Position numbers and translations under genes: made by a program | The notes under the pieces: generated by a model | Databases searched by the model: none | Told to the model about the DNA's origin: nothing | The model's input: only the letters and a program-made list of their open reading frames with translations | Part shown: in pieces, positions 27,221-35,188 of the stretch | Numbering within the stretch: position 1 is the first letter of the stretch | How the letters are laid out: every line of letters starts with the position of its first letter | Assembly (NCBI RefSeq): GCF_002813135.1 | Contig: NZ_PHTY01000001.1 | Location: 1,173,501-1,237,500 of the forward strand | Direction: 5' to 3' | Source: Ulvibacter sp. MAR_2010_11 | GTDB lineage: Bacteria > Bacteroidota > Bacteroidia > Flavobacteriales > Flavobacteriaceae | DNA: 64,000 bases

Positions 27221-27800
27221 AAGTTTAACGTTTCAGCAGCTTAAACGAATGAGATTGTACCCGCCCCCTTCAATTCGAACTCCAAAGCGTAAAAAAGCTA
27301 AACAGAAGTTCATGAAGATATAAAACGGCTCGCATTGAGATAAGTGGAGATGAGAAGGATTCAATTGCTCGCCACCCCAGAATTTGGGCCAAAAAAAAAG
27401 GTAAACTTGATAGTTTCTAAAGTGATAAAGCGGCTCGCATTAAGAAAAGGGCATAATTTGAAAGATTTAGTTGCTCGCCACCCCAGAATTTGGGCCAAAA
27501 AAAAAGGTAAACTTGATAGTTTCTAAAGTGATAAAGCGGCTCGCATTAAGAAAAGGGCATAATTTGAAAGATTTAGTTGCTCGCCACCCCAGAATTTGGG
27601 CCAAAAAAAAAGGTAAACTTGATAGTTTCTAAAGTGATAAAGCGGCTCGCATTAAGAAAAGGGCATAATTTGAAAGATTTAGTTGCTCGCCACCCCAGAA
27701 TTTGGGCCAAAAAAAAAGGTAAACTTGCGTTTACCTTTTTGCCCCAAATCTTACCATTAACTTAACCTACTTATGCTATGGTATGTGTCAAATATATGTC
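27221..27800 (+). repeat. Non-coding element 2 with a 106-bp tandem array
   Basis: A diverged relative of element 1. It shares GATTGTACC, CCCTTCAATT-x-GAACTCCAAAG, TAAACAGAAGTT, AACGGCTCG and CTCGCCACCCC in the same order. From 27367 a 106-bp unit is repeated (27367, 27473, 27579), with a partial fourth from 27685 that runs into the closing hairpin. Copies look identical. 106 is not a multiple of three, so the short ORFs across it are shifted in each copy and are not genes. Confidence 0.92.
27718..27740 (+). terminator. Hairpin closing element 2
   Basis: GGTAAAC (27718-27724) - TTGC - GTTTACC (27729-27735) then TTTTT. It extends outward through ATTTGGGCC and GCCCCAAAT to a long imperfect stem, as in element 1. 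The following 50 bp (ACTTAACCTACTTATGCTAT region) is shared with the tail of element 1. Confidence 0.75.
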
Positions 27801-27892
27801 AAAAAATTCTTTCAAATACAGATTTTTCCTACTTTTGGATAAAGGGAATAGATATTCGATTAAAAGCAGTATTTGGCTCCTTTTTCGGATTT

Positions 27893-29791
27893 TTAGTAGG
27901 CACGTTCCGGGTTGCCTTCGTAGAAATTTACGTAGGCTTTATTAACAACGCGATTTCCCCCCGAAGTTGGGTAATCTCCTGTAAAATACCAATCCCCTAA
28001 ATTTTTTGGACATGCCTTGTGTAAATCTTCAACCGACTGGAAAATCAATTTCACCTTTGCATTGATATTATTATTGCTAATAATATGGGCAATTTTGTCG
28101 GAAATCTCTTCATCGCTAAATGGTGCATACAACTCCTTTACATGATTAATTACTTCATTGTCTACAAGGTCTAGTTGTTTTTTGCACTTATGGTAAATTT
28201 CTTCAACAATATCGTAGGTACCACGATCTTTGTGTAATTCCAAGGCTGCGTTAAAAGCAACCAAATGTTCCAAGCGCGCCATGTCAATTCCATAGCAATC
28301 GGGGTAACGAATTTGTGGAGCAGATGAGACCACAACTATCTGTTTCGGTTTTAGGCGATCCAGCATTTTTAGAATACTCTTTTGTAAAGTAGTCCCTCTT
28401 ACAATACTGTCGTCAATAATCACCAAATTGTCGGTAGTTTTTACAACCCCATAGGTAACATCATATACGTGCGCCACCAAATCGTCCCTACTGCTGTCAT
28501 CGGTGATAAAGGTGCGTAATTTTACATCTTTGATGGCAATCTTCTCGGTGCGAATTTTATGCGCTTGTATTTCCTCAAGCCTTGCGTTGGTAAGGCTGCC
28601 TTCTTCTCTAAGAATGGCTTCGTTTTTTTGTTTGTTTAATTCGTTCTGAGCAGCATCCAGCATTCCGTAGAAAGATGTTTCGGCCGTATTGGGAATAAAA
28701 GAGAACACCGAATTTTCTGTATCGTAATCTATAGCTTTCAACACTTTTGGCATTACCAAACGTCCTAGTTCTTTCCGCTCCTGATAGATTTCGGCATCAC
28801 TTCCGCGAGAAAAATAGATACGCTCAAAAGAACAAGACTTACGCTCCAAAGGCGCTAATATTTCTTTGGCACTCAAACTGCCATCCTTTTTAATAATTAG
28901 GGCATTCCCGGGCTCGATTTCAAAAATGTCCTCAAAAGGGACATTAAAAACAGTTTGTATGGCCGGACGTTCCGAAGCGACAACAATAACCTCGTCATCT
29001 TTATAATAATAGGCCGGTCTTATTCCTGCAGGATCTCGCAGTATAAAGGCATCTCCATGACCTAAAAGACCCGCCATGGCATATCCTCCATCCCAGTTCT
29101 TGGCAGATTTCCGAAGAATTTTTGCCAGATTCAGGTTTTCGGCAATATAAGGTGAGGCTTCTATTTTTGTCATTCCTCTATCCTTTGCCTTTTTGTATAA
29201 TTTCCGCACCGCATCATCCAGAAAATGACCAATTTTTTCCATCACCGTTACCGTATCCGCCTTTTCCTTAGGATGCATTCCCAATTTTATAAGATTGTCA
29301 AACAACTCGGTTGTATTGGTCATATTAAAATTACCGGCAATGATAAGGTTTCGGTGCATCCAGTTATTCTGGCGTAAGAAAGGATGTACATTTTCCACAC
29401 TGTTAATACCAAAAGTTCCGTAGCGCACATGTCCTAAAAACAATTCACCTATATAGGGAATGTTTTTCTTTTGTGCCTTGACATCCTCCTTGTACTCGGG
29501 GTGAGCTTCAAATTCTTCGTTAATGCGTTCATTTATCTGGGCAAAAATATCCTGAATGGGTTGAGCAGCATTAGAACGTACCCGACTTATATAACGCTCT
29601 CCCGGATTTACATCCAGCTTAATACTGGCAAAGCCCGCACCATCCTGTCCGCGATTGTGCTGCTTTTCCATCATCAAATACATTTTATTGACACCGTAGA
29701 AAGCCGTTCCGTACTTTTCTTTGTAATACTCCAGAGGCTTCAGTAATCTAACTACTGCGATTCCACATTCGTGTTTTAAAGCGTCGCTCAT
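27893..29791 (-). CDS. purF: Amidophosphoribosyltransferase (PurF family)
   Basis: 632 residues. N-terminal class II glutaminase with Cys9 in KHECGIAVVRL, which must be exposed by removing eight residues. Then GYAMAGLLGHGDAFILRDPAG, and a C-terminal PRTase domain with the PRPP loop LVIIDDSIVRGTTLQKS. It is longer than E. coli PurF (about 500) because of insertions typical of the Bacteroidota form. It makes phosphoribosylamine, the first committed purine step. Flavobacteria may carry a second, shorter PurF, so whether this is the main enzyme is open. Monocistronic. Confidence 0.88.
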   Translation of the reverse strand: MSDALKHECGIAVVRLLKPLEYYKEKYGTAFYGVNKMYLMMEKQHNRGQDGAGFASIKLDVNPGERYISRVRSNAAQPIQDIFAQINERINEEFEAHPEYKEDVKAQKKNIPYIGELFLGHVRYGTFGINSVENVHPFLRQNNWMHRNLIIAGNFNMTNTTELFDNLIKLGMHPKEKADTVTVMEKIGHFLDDAVRKLYKKAKDRGMTKIEASPYIAENLNLAKILRKSAKNWDGGYAMAGLLGHGDAFILRDPAGIRPAYYYKDDEVIVVASERPAIQTVFNVPFEDIFEIEPGNALIIKKDGSLSAKEILAPLERKSCSFERIYFSRGSDAEIYQERKELGRLVMPKVLKAIDYDTENSVFSFIPNTAETSFYGMLDAAQNELNKQKNEAILREEGSLTNARLEEIQAHKIRTEKIAIKDVKLRTFITDDSSRDDLVAHVYDVTYGVVKTTDNLVIIDDSIVRGTTLQKSILKMLDRLKPKQIVVVSSAPQIRYPDCYGIDMARLEHLVAFNAALELHKDRGTYDIVEEIYHKCKKQLDLVDNEVINHVKELYAPFSDEEISDKIAHIISNNNINAKVKLIFQSVEDLHKACPKNLGDWYFTGDYPTSGGNRVVNKAYVNFYEGNPERAY

Positions 29792-29827
29792 TTTTTCTGA
29801 AAAAATTATCTATTAAATCTACAAAAA

Positions 29828-29849
29828 ACGCCCCGAATTATCAGGGCGT
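29828..29849 (-). terminator. Terminator downstream of the PfkB kinase
   Basis: ACGCCC ... GGGCGT (29828-29833 with 29844-29849). On the minus strand it is followed by TTTTTT. It begins 4 bp past the kinase stop. Confidence 0.8.
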
Positions 29850-29852
29850 GTT

Positions 29853-30776
29853 TTATGTTAGTTCTATATCAAATTGTGTTAAACTCTTAAACTGCTGTAA
29901 GCGCTGATGCACTTCTTTTTTTGAAAGCTGAAGCATTCGCTCTGTTCCAAATTTTTCTACGCAAAACGAAGCCAACGCAGCACCGTATATAATTGCGTTT
30001 TTCATGTTTGCAAAACTGTAATCTTCCGTTTTAGCCAAAAAACCGGAAAATCCTCCGGCAAATGTGTCACCAGCACCGGTTGGGTCAAATACTTCGGCCA
30101 AAGGTAAAGCCGGCGCATAAAACATTTCATCACCGTGAAATAAAAGCGCCCCATGCTCTCCTTTTTTTATGACCACATACTTGGGTCCCATTCTCATAAT
30201 TTTTTTAGAAGCATTTACCAGGGAATATTCTCCCGATAATTGTCGCGCCTCCTCATCGTTTATTGTTATCACATCCACTTTGGCTATCACCTGCATCAAT
30301 TCATCCAGCGTATTATCCATCCAAAAATTCATGGTATCTAATACAATGAGCTTCGGATTTTCCATTTGGTCGATAACACTAAGCTGAACTAACGGATGTA
30401 AATTCCCCAACATTACAACTTCGGCACTTTTATAGGCTGAAGGTACTTTTGGACTAAAATCTGCCAACACATTCAGCTCGGTTGCCAAGGTGTCGCGAGA
30501 ATTCATATCGTTGTGGTATTTTCCGCTCCAAAAGAATGTTTTTCCGTCTGCAACAATTTCCAATTCAGAAACATCCATCCCTTTCGATTCGAGCATTTGT
30601 ATGTATTCTTTTGGAAAATCTCCTCCAACAACCGAAACAATGGCTCCTTCTACATTAAACTGAGAGGCTGCGAGTCCGATATAGGTCGCTGCACCACCTA
30701 ATATTTTATCGGTCTTTCCAAAGGGCGTTTCAATAGCGTCAAATGCGACTGTTCCTACAATTACAAGTTTACTCAT
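29853..30776 (-). CDS. PfkB family carbohydrate/nucleoside kinase
   Basis: 307 residues from the ATG at 30774-30776 (MSKLVIVGTVAFDAI). The longer frame to 30824 runs through the likely promoter region. It has the ribokinase-fold signatures GGAATYIGLAASQF near the N-terminus and the catalytic anion-hole motif DPTGAGDTFAGGFSGFL near residue 230-245. Substrate is unclear. Related Bacteroidota proteins are annotated as sugar or adenosine kinase. It lies upstream of purF on the same strand but is cut off by a terminator. Confidence 0.88.
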   Translation of the reverse strand: MSKLVIVGTVAFDAIETPFGKTDKILGGAATYIGLAASQFNVEGAIVSVVGGDFPKEYIQMLESKGMDVSELEIVADGKTFFWSGKYHNDMNSRDTLATELNVLADFSPKVPSAYKSAEVVMLGNLHPLVQLSVIDQMENPKLIVLDTMNFWMDNTLDELMQVIAKVDVITINDEEARQLSGEYSLVNASKKIMRMGPKYVVIKKGEHGALLFHGDEMFYAPALPLAEVFDPTGAGDTFAGGFSGFLAKTEDYSFANMKNAIIYGAALASFCVEKFGTERMLQLSKKEVHQRLQQFKSLTQFDIELT

Positions 30777-30821
30777 CTTTAAGGCCCGAAAAGTCGGGTA
30801 ACTTTTTGTTTTAAGAGGGTG

Positions 30822-30829
30822 CAAAGATA
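30822..30829 (-). promoter_or_regulatory. Putative -7 box of the PfkB kinase gene
   Basis: TATCTTTG on the minus strand, a very typical flavobacterial -7 box, about 45 nt before the chosen ATG. The only nearby TTG gives a 14-nt spacer, shorter than usual. Confidence 0.45.
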
Positions 30830-31070
30830 CGATATTGCACAGACAAATACTAGCAGCAAATTTTATTATAAAGCACCTTAGAATTGGGATGAATTGTATT
30901 GCTTTTATTACACTTAGAATCTGAAAATCCTATCTTCTTAAAGCATTTTTACAGAAACAAATGTTTAGCGAAAAGGCTATAAATGAATTACTTATTCAGC
31001 TTACTCTTCCAAAAAACCATTCTTAATTCGATAAAATATGTTAAATTCATACTCTTATTCCATCATCGTT

Positions 31071-33341
31071 ATGAAAAAAATTATTCTTGCATTTTACGCA
31101 TTGTTCTTATTTCAAGCCGGAGTTGCTCAAGAAGGGAAGTCTTTCACTTCAAATGTGAATCTTTATGTTCAGGGGAATTCTAAGCTTATAGGAAATACCA
31201 TACTGGGTACTCACGCAACAAAACCCATGAACGACGTAGATCTTTCAAACGAAGAAGTTACTATGAAATTTGTCGACGTAGATAAAGATAGAAGAACCTA
31301 TAATTCGAGTCAGGCGACTTTAAATCTTCCGGCCGGGGCCTCAAAGATTGCATATGCAGGCCTTTATTGGAGCGCCTTTTATCCGTACGAATTCGGGGTG
31401 TTGAAAAGTGGAGGAGATGCCAGAGAATACAAAGGGCAAGGATACCGTGATCAAAAAATAGATTTGGTTTTATTCAAAACCCCCGGAGCGGACTATAAAA
31501 TGATTCAAGGGGAAATTATTTTTGACAGCTTTAAAAGCGGTGTTTTTGAAGACAATATCCCTTATGCCTGTTACGCAAACGTTACATCATTACTCAGAAA
31601 GTCATCAAATCGTAATGGCACTTACAGTGTAGGTGATATTAAGGCTGCCGAAGGATACATTCCTGGCGGAAGTTCGGGAGGCTGGTTGTTATATGTTGTT
31701 TATGAAGACGAACTGGACACCCCAAAGTATTTTACAACCTTTAATGGGCTGGTAGGTGTTGACAAACAGGCTATGGAAGTGGTTTTCGACGGATTTAAAG
31801 CAAAGGAGACAGGTATTGTGAATGCGGCCCTGGCAATTGGAGCCCTGGATGGAGATTCAAAATTAAAGACCGATGAAGTCGCGATTCGTACCTCAAAAAC
31901 AAGGACCTATCAAAATATCGGGAATTCGGTGCGACAAGACAACAACTTCTTTACGAGTAGCATTTCTACCGGCCCCGATTTGTTTACTGAAAGAACCCCA
32001 AATAGCAGCAACACACTCGGATTTGATGTGGTAAAAATACCTATTCCCAATACGGATAATGAGGTAATCGATAACGAGACCACCAAAGCTTCGGTTCGGT
32101 TTCAAACAGATAAAGATAAATTCTATGTCTTTTTTACGGCTTTTGAAACTGAAATCAATTCTAATTTCTATTTCGATAAAACAGGAGCTATAGCAACAAA
32201 CCAAGTTAAAGAAGATACAACTCCCGGAGCAGATGCAGTTGTTGTTTCAGAAACAAAAAAGGAGGTTGCAACAGCTACTAAAAAGGCTGTAGCTGTAGTT
32301 GAAAAAAGTGAACCTGTAAAGAAGAAAGTTACTCCCAAAGGAGCTGAGGTACTAGAAAAACCTATAAAAGAAGAGAAAGCTGCAATTACAAAAACAGAAA
32401 AGACCGAGCCTGAAGTAACCGAGGAAATCTCCACTGAAATGGTTGAAGAAAAAGAGCCTATTGTTTCCGATGCAGTTGTCCAAACCTCCAAGAATAACAC
32501 TTCTTCAGAAGCAAATAAAAATGCAATTGCGGAAGAAGATAATATGATAAATATCGTCCAAATTACAACTTCCGAAAAGGAAATTACGGACAAACCGGAG
32601 GGAGTTGTCAATACAAAAACAACAGAGGTTGCCGCAGAGAGCAACCCTTTGAAAACCAAAAAAGAAGAGTCTGTTGTCGCCAAGGAAGAGAAAGTTATAT
32701 TGGAAAAAAATGAGAAAATTGAGGTTGCTAAAAAGTCTCCTGCAACTGAGATAGTTGTGGAAACCAAAAAAGAAAAACCTGTTGTTGCCAAGGAAGAGAA
32801 GGTTGAAGTGGAGAAGGAGGCGAAAGTTGAGGTTGCTAAAAAAGCTCCCATTACTGAAATAGCTGTGGAAACTGTAAAAACTCCGGTAAAAAAGGAAGCT
32901 GAAACGATAACAAAGAAGGAGCCAGAAGTGGTTGCGAAAAAAGTAGAAGAAGATGTTGTGAAAGAGGCAGATGTTGCCGTCGCGGAAGCTTCAAATAAGA
33001 TTGAAGAAACTCCTGCCGAGGAAGGATTTATCTTTAGAGAGTCAAAAAACATTGTCACCGATAATGCAACCGCTAAAGACGTGGCGACCATTCCCTCTTT
33101 AAAGAAGGGATACTATTTGGTGACCAAAGAATTTTCGGATGCAAATGAGGAAAAAATTTGGACTGAAAATTTAATAGACAAAGGACACGAACCCCTTTCT
33201 TATATAAATCCGGCGAATGGGAAAACCTATGTGTATGTTTACTTTAGCGACACGCCGTCTTACGCCTATATAAAGCGAAATGAACTGCGAAAACTGGAGT
33301 ATCTAAAAGACATTAGCATAGTAAAGGTAAATTTGGAGTAA
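31071..33341 (+). CDS. Secreted protein with Lys/Glu/Val-rich linker and SPOR-like C-terminus
   Basis: 756 residues from the ATG at 31071 (MKKIILAFYALFLFQAGVAQ, signal peptide). The upstream ATG at 31038 would bury the signal. Three parts: a globular N-domain of about 360 residues containing AYAGLYWSAFYP and GGSSGGWLLYVVYED, a segment also seen in large flavobacterial surface proteins; a low-complexity linker of about 290 residues made of E, K, V, T and A with repeated VAKEEKV and VEVAKK motifs; and a C-terminal domain of about 80 residues (KKGYYLVTKEFSDAN ... YVYVYFSDTPSYAYIKR) resembling SPOR, a peptidoglycan-binding fold. It probably spans the periplasm. Function is unknown. Confidence 0.8.
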   Translation: MKKIILAFYALFLFQAGVAQEGKSFTSNVNLYVQGNSKLIGNTILGTHATKPMNDVDLSNEEVTMKFVDVDKDRRTYNSSQATLNLPAGASKIAYAGLYWSAFYPYEFGVLKSGGDAREYKGQGYRDQKIDLVLFKTPGADYKMIQGEIIFDSFKSGVFEDNIPYACYANVTSLLRKSSNRNGTYSVGDIKAAEGYIPGGSSGGWLLYVVYEDELDTPKYFTTFNGLVGVDKQAMEVVFDGFKAKETGIVNAALAIGALDGDSKLKTDEVAIRTSKTRTYQNIGNSVRQDNNFFTSSISTGPDLFTERTPNSSNTLGFDVVKIPIPNTDNEVIDNETTKASVRFQTDKDKFYVFFTAFETEINSNFYFDKTGAIATNQVKEDTTPGADAVVVSETKKEVATATKKAVAVVEKSEPVKKKVTPKGAEVLEKPIKEEKAAITKTEKTEPEVTEEISTEMVEEKEPIVSDAVVQTSKNNTSSEANKNAIAEEDNMINIVQITTSEKEITDKPEGVVNTKTTEVAAESNPLKTKKEESVVAKEEKVILEKNEKIEVAKKSPATEIVVETKKEKPVVAKEEKVEVEKEAKVEVAKKAPITEIAVETVKTPVKKEAETITKKEPEVVAKKVEEDVVKEADVAVAEASNKIEETPAEEGFIFRESKNIVTDNATAKDVATIPSLKKGYYLVTKEFSDANEEKIWTENLIDKGHEPLSYINPANGKTYVYVYFSDTPSYAYIKRNELRKLEYLKDISIVKVNLE

Positions 33342-33355
33342 CGTAAATCGATCGA

Positions 33356-33994
33356 TTATTTTCTACCAAAATCGGCAGGAATTTCACCCCAGGCCTTGGT
33401 CTCCCATTTTACAATTTTGGTAGTGTAGGTATTGTTTTTCAGCCAAGTCTCGGCTCTGGAAATTAATTCGAATAAGGGTTTGTTTTTGGAAGTAGCTTTC
33501 AATTTTGTATTGCACTTTTTCCTTTTAATCCAACCCATGGCAATACGGGAATCGGTATACAAAATTCGGTTGCTTTTTTGTTGTTGTAAAAATGCCAGTC
33601 CGTGAACCAGCGCTAAAAACTCTCCCACATTATTGGTTCCTTGCTGAAACGGTCCCTGGTGAAAAAGCTGTTTGTGCGTTTGCGTATCAACCCCGCGATA
33701 TTCCATAAGTCCGGGATTGCCACTCGAGGCTGCGTCTACCGTGATGGAATACAAATTGGGATCTCCTATTTTCTTTAATTCTTCGGCCGAAAGTGTTCTT
33801 TTCTTCTTTCCACCCTTCCCTTTATAATCTGTATATTCTTTATTGTATGCTTTCTTGGCTTCGGCAAACGATTCGAAAGCCATATACTGCGCCCCTTTTA
33901 CGCCTTTTATGGAGCGTTGACATTCTTCCCAACTCCCGAAGATACCGGTGGGATTGCCATACCAAACCACATAGAATTTTTGTTTTTTAGTCAT
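33356..33994 (-). CDS. rnhA: Ribonuclease HI with N-terminal viroplasmin-type RNA/DNA-hybrid-binding domain
   Basis: 212 residues. Residues 1-50 (KFYVVWYGNPTGIFGSWEEC) are the hybrid-binding domain also found in eukaryotic RNase H1 and caulimovirus viroplasmin. The RNase H fold follows, with the acidic residues in YSITVDAASSGNPG, NVGEFLALVHGL, ILYTDSRIAMGW and the terminal ADFGRK. It cleaves RNA in RNA-DNA hybrids. It ends the purN-rnhA pair: the purN stop is 2 nt upstream of its ATG. Confidence 0.93.
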   Translation of the reverse strand: MTKKQKFYVVWYGNPTGIFGSWEECQRSIKGVKGAQYMAFESFAEAKKAYNKEYTDYKGKGGKKKRTLSAEELKKIGDPNLYSITVDAASSGNPGLMEYRGVDTQTHKQLFHQGPFQQGTNNVGEFLALVHGLAFLQQQKSNRILYTDSRIAMGWIKRKKCNTKLKATSKNKPLFELISRAETWLKNNTYTTKIVKWETKAWGEIPADFGRK

Positions 33995-33996
33995 AT

Positions 33997-34599
33997 TTAT
34001 TTCTCGCGTATGTCGGAATCCATTCTCGAATTCTTATTTAAAATCCCCTCAATCACCTTCGGAAAAAAGTTGTATTCCAATTCATGCACCTTTTTCGCAA
34101 CATCAATTGCGGTGTCTTTTTCTGAAAGCTTCACACTTTTCTGAAAAATAATCGCGCCTTCGTCATAGTTTTCATTCACATAATGAATGGTGATTCCGGT
34201 TTCATTATCTTTATTGGCAACAACTGCCTCGTGTACATAACTTCCATACATGCCCTTTCCACCGTATTTAGGCAGAAGTGCCGGATGAATATTGATAACT
34301 TTATTGGGAAACGCTTTCAGGATACAATCGGGAAATTTCAGTAAAAATCCTGCGAGTACAATAAGGTCCGGTTGGGTATTTTTTAAAAGCTGCAGCACAC
34401 CTGTTTCTGAGTTTAGTTCAGCCTTCTCAAAATGTAACGATTTTACATTCAGATTTTTAGCTTTGCTTAACACTTTGGCATCCTTCTTGTTTGAAAGCAC
34501 GAGAACAACCTCGGCAATTTCCCCTTGCTGAAAGTATTGAATTAAGTTTTGAGTATTGGTACCACTACCTGAAGCAAAAATCACGATACGCTTCTTCAT
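33997..34599 (-). CDS. purN: Phosphoribosylglycinamide formyltransferase
   Basis: 200 residues. Transfers a formyl group from 10-formyl-THF to GAR in purine synthesis. Motifs are FASGSGTNTQNL (phosphate loop), VLAGFLLKFP, the catalytic NIHPALLPKYGGKGMYG, and TIHYVNENYDEGAII with the catalytic Asp. Followed by rnhA with 2 nt between, so they are one operon. Confidence 0.95.
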   Translation of the reverse strand: MKKRIVIFASGSGTNTQNLIQYFQQGEIAEVVLVLSNKKDAKVLSKAKNLNVKSLHFEKAELNSETGVLQLLKNTQPDLIVLAGFLLKFPDCILKAFPNKVINIHPALLPKYGGKGMYGSYVHEAVVANKDNETGITIHYVNENYDEGAIIFQKSVKLSEKDTAIDVAKKVHELEYNFFPKVIEGILNKNSRMDSDIREK

Positions 34600-34943
34600 T
34601 TTTGAATTTGTTTCCGTTTTTTGTTTGTATCCGAGAGATTCGGCTTTTATGCTATGGCAAAGTTAAATTTTTAAAGCATAGCAGAAGTCTACGGTTTCAG
34701 AATTTATCGAAGACAGCCGTGAAAATGTGAAATTCGCAGGAAATAGAAATACCGGAAGCGAGCTAAAGGGTTTCTTTGGGCGTTTACAGAAGTAATTAAA
34801 ATAATAATAACAAAAGTATGGCAATAGAGTTTTACTTCGCTCAAAATTGTTTAATTTGCTACCACATTTTGCACTTTAAATGTTGTTTTAAATTAAAATA
34901 TTTTATTTTTGCCACTTATACTTAAATTTAAAAATCAAGAATT
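34600..34943. other. Divergent intergenic region purN / acpP (344 bp)
   Basis: No gene seen. It holds an inverted repeat TGCTATG (34650-34656) / CATAGCA (34677-34683) near the purN side and the acpP promoter at 34883-34911. The rest is AT-rich without recognisable structure. Confidence 0.7.
34883..34911 (+). promoter_or_regulatory. Promoter of the acpP operon
   Basis: TTG at 34883-34885, an 18-nt AT-rich spacer, then TATTTTTG at 34904-34911, matching the Bacteroidota -33/-7 consensus. The acpP ATG is 32 nt downstream. Confidence 0.7.
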
Positions 34944-35177
34944 ATGTCAGACATTGCATCAAGAGTAAAAGCGATAATCGTAGACAAATTAGGAGTTGAC
35001 GAAAACGAAGTAGTCAACGAAGCAAGTTTCACCAACGATTTGGGAGCAGACTCGCTAGATACGGTTGAGCTTATAATGGAATTTGAAAAAGAATTTGATA
35101 TTCAGATTCCGGACGATCAAGCTGAAAACATTGCCACAGTAGGTCAAGCAATTTCATACATCGAAGAAGCTAAATAA
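34944..35177 (+). CDS. acpP: Acyl carrier protein
   Basis: 77 residues, acidic, four-helix protein that carries growing acyl chains on 4'-phosphopantetheine attached to the Ser in [19 protein letters not shown]. First gene of acpP-fabF-rnc-(IPExxxVDY)-pyk; fabF starts 11 nt after its stop. Confidence 0.97.
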   Translation: MSDIASRVKAIIVDKLGVDENEVVNEASFTNDLGADSLDTVELIMEFEKEFDIQIPDDQAENIATVGQAISYIEEAK

Positions 35178-35188
35178 AAACTTCTTTT

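Noticed and set aside
27344-27765. Short frames across the 106-bp array reading LLATPEFGPKKK
   Set aside because: The frame changes in each copy because 106 is not a multiple of three; low-complexity Lys comes from the A-run of the hairpin arm.
25980-27800. CRISPR array or type III toxin-antitoxin repeat
   Set aside because: Repeats are contiguous without unique spacers, far longer than CRISPR or ToxI repeats, and no cas or toxin gene is adjacent.
25980-27800. Integron cassette array (attC sites)
   Set aside because: No RYYYAAC/GTTRRRY core pairs, no cassette genes and no integrase in the window.
32168-33091. 307-codon open frame on the minus strand, Ser/Thr/Phe-rich
   Set aside because: It is the antisense of the Lys/Glu/Val-rich linker of the plus-strand secreted protein. 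Biased codons leave the reverse strand free of stops; its composition is an artefact.
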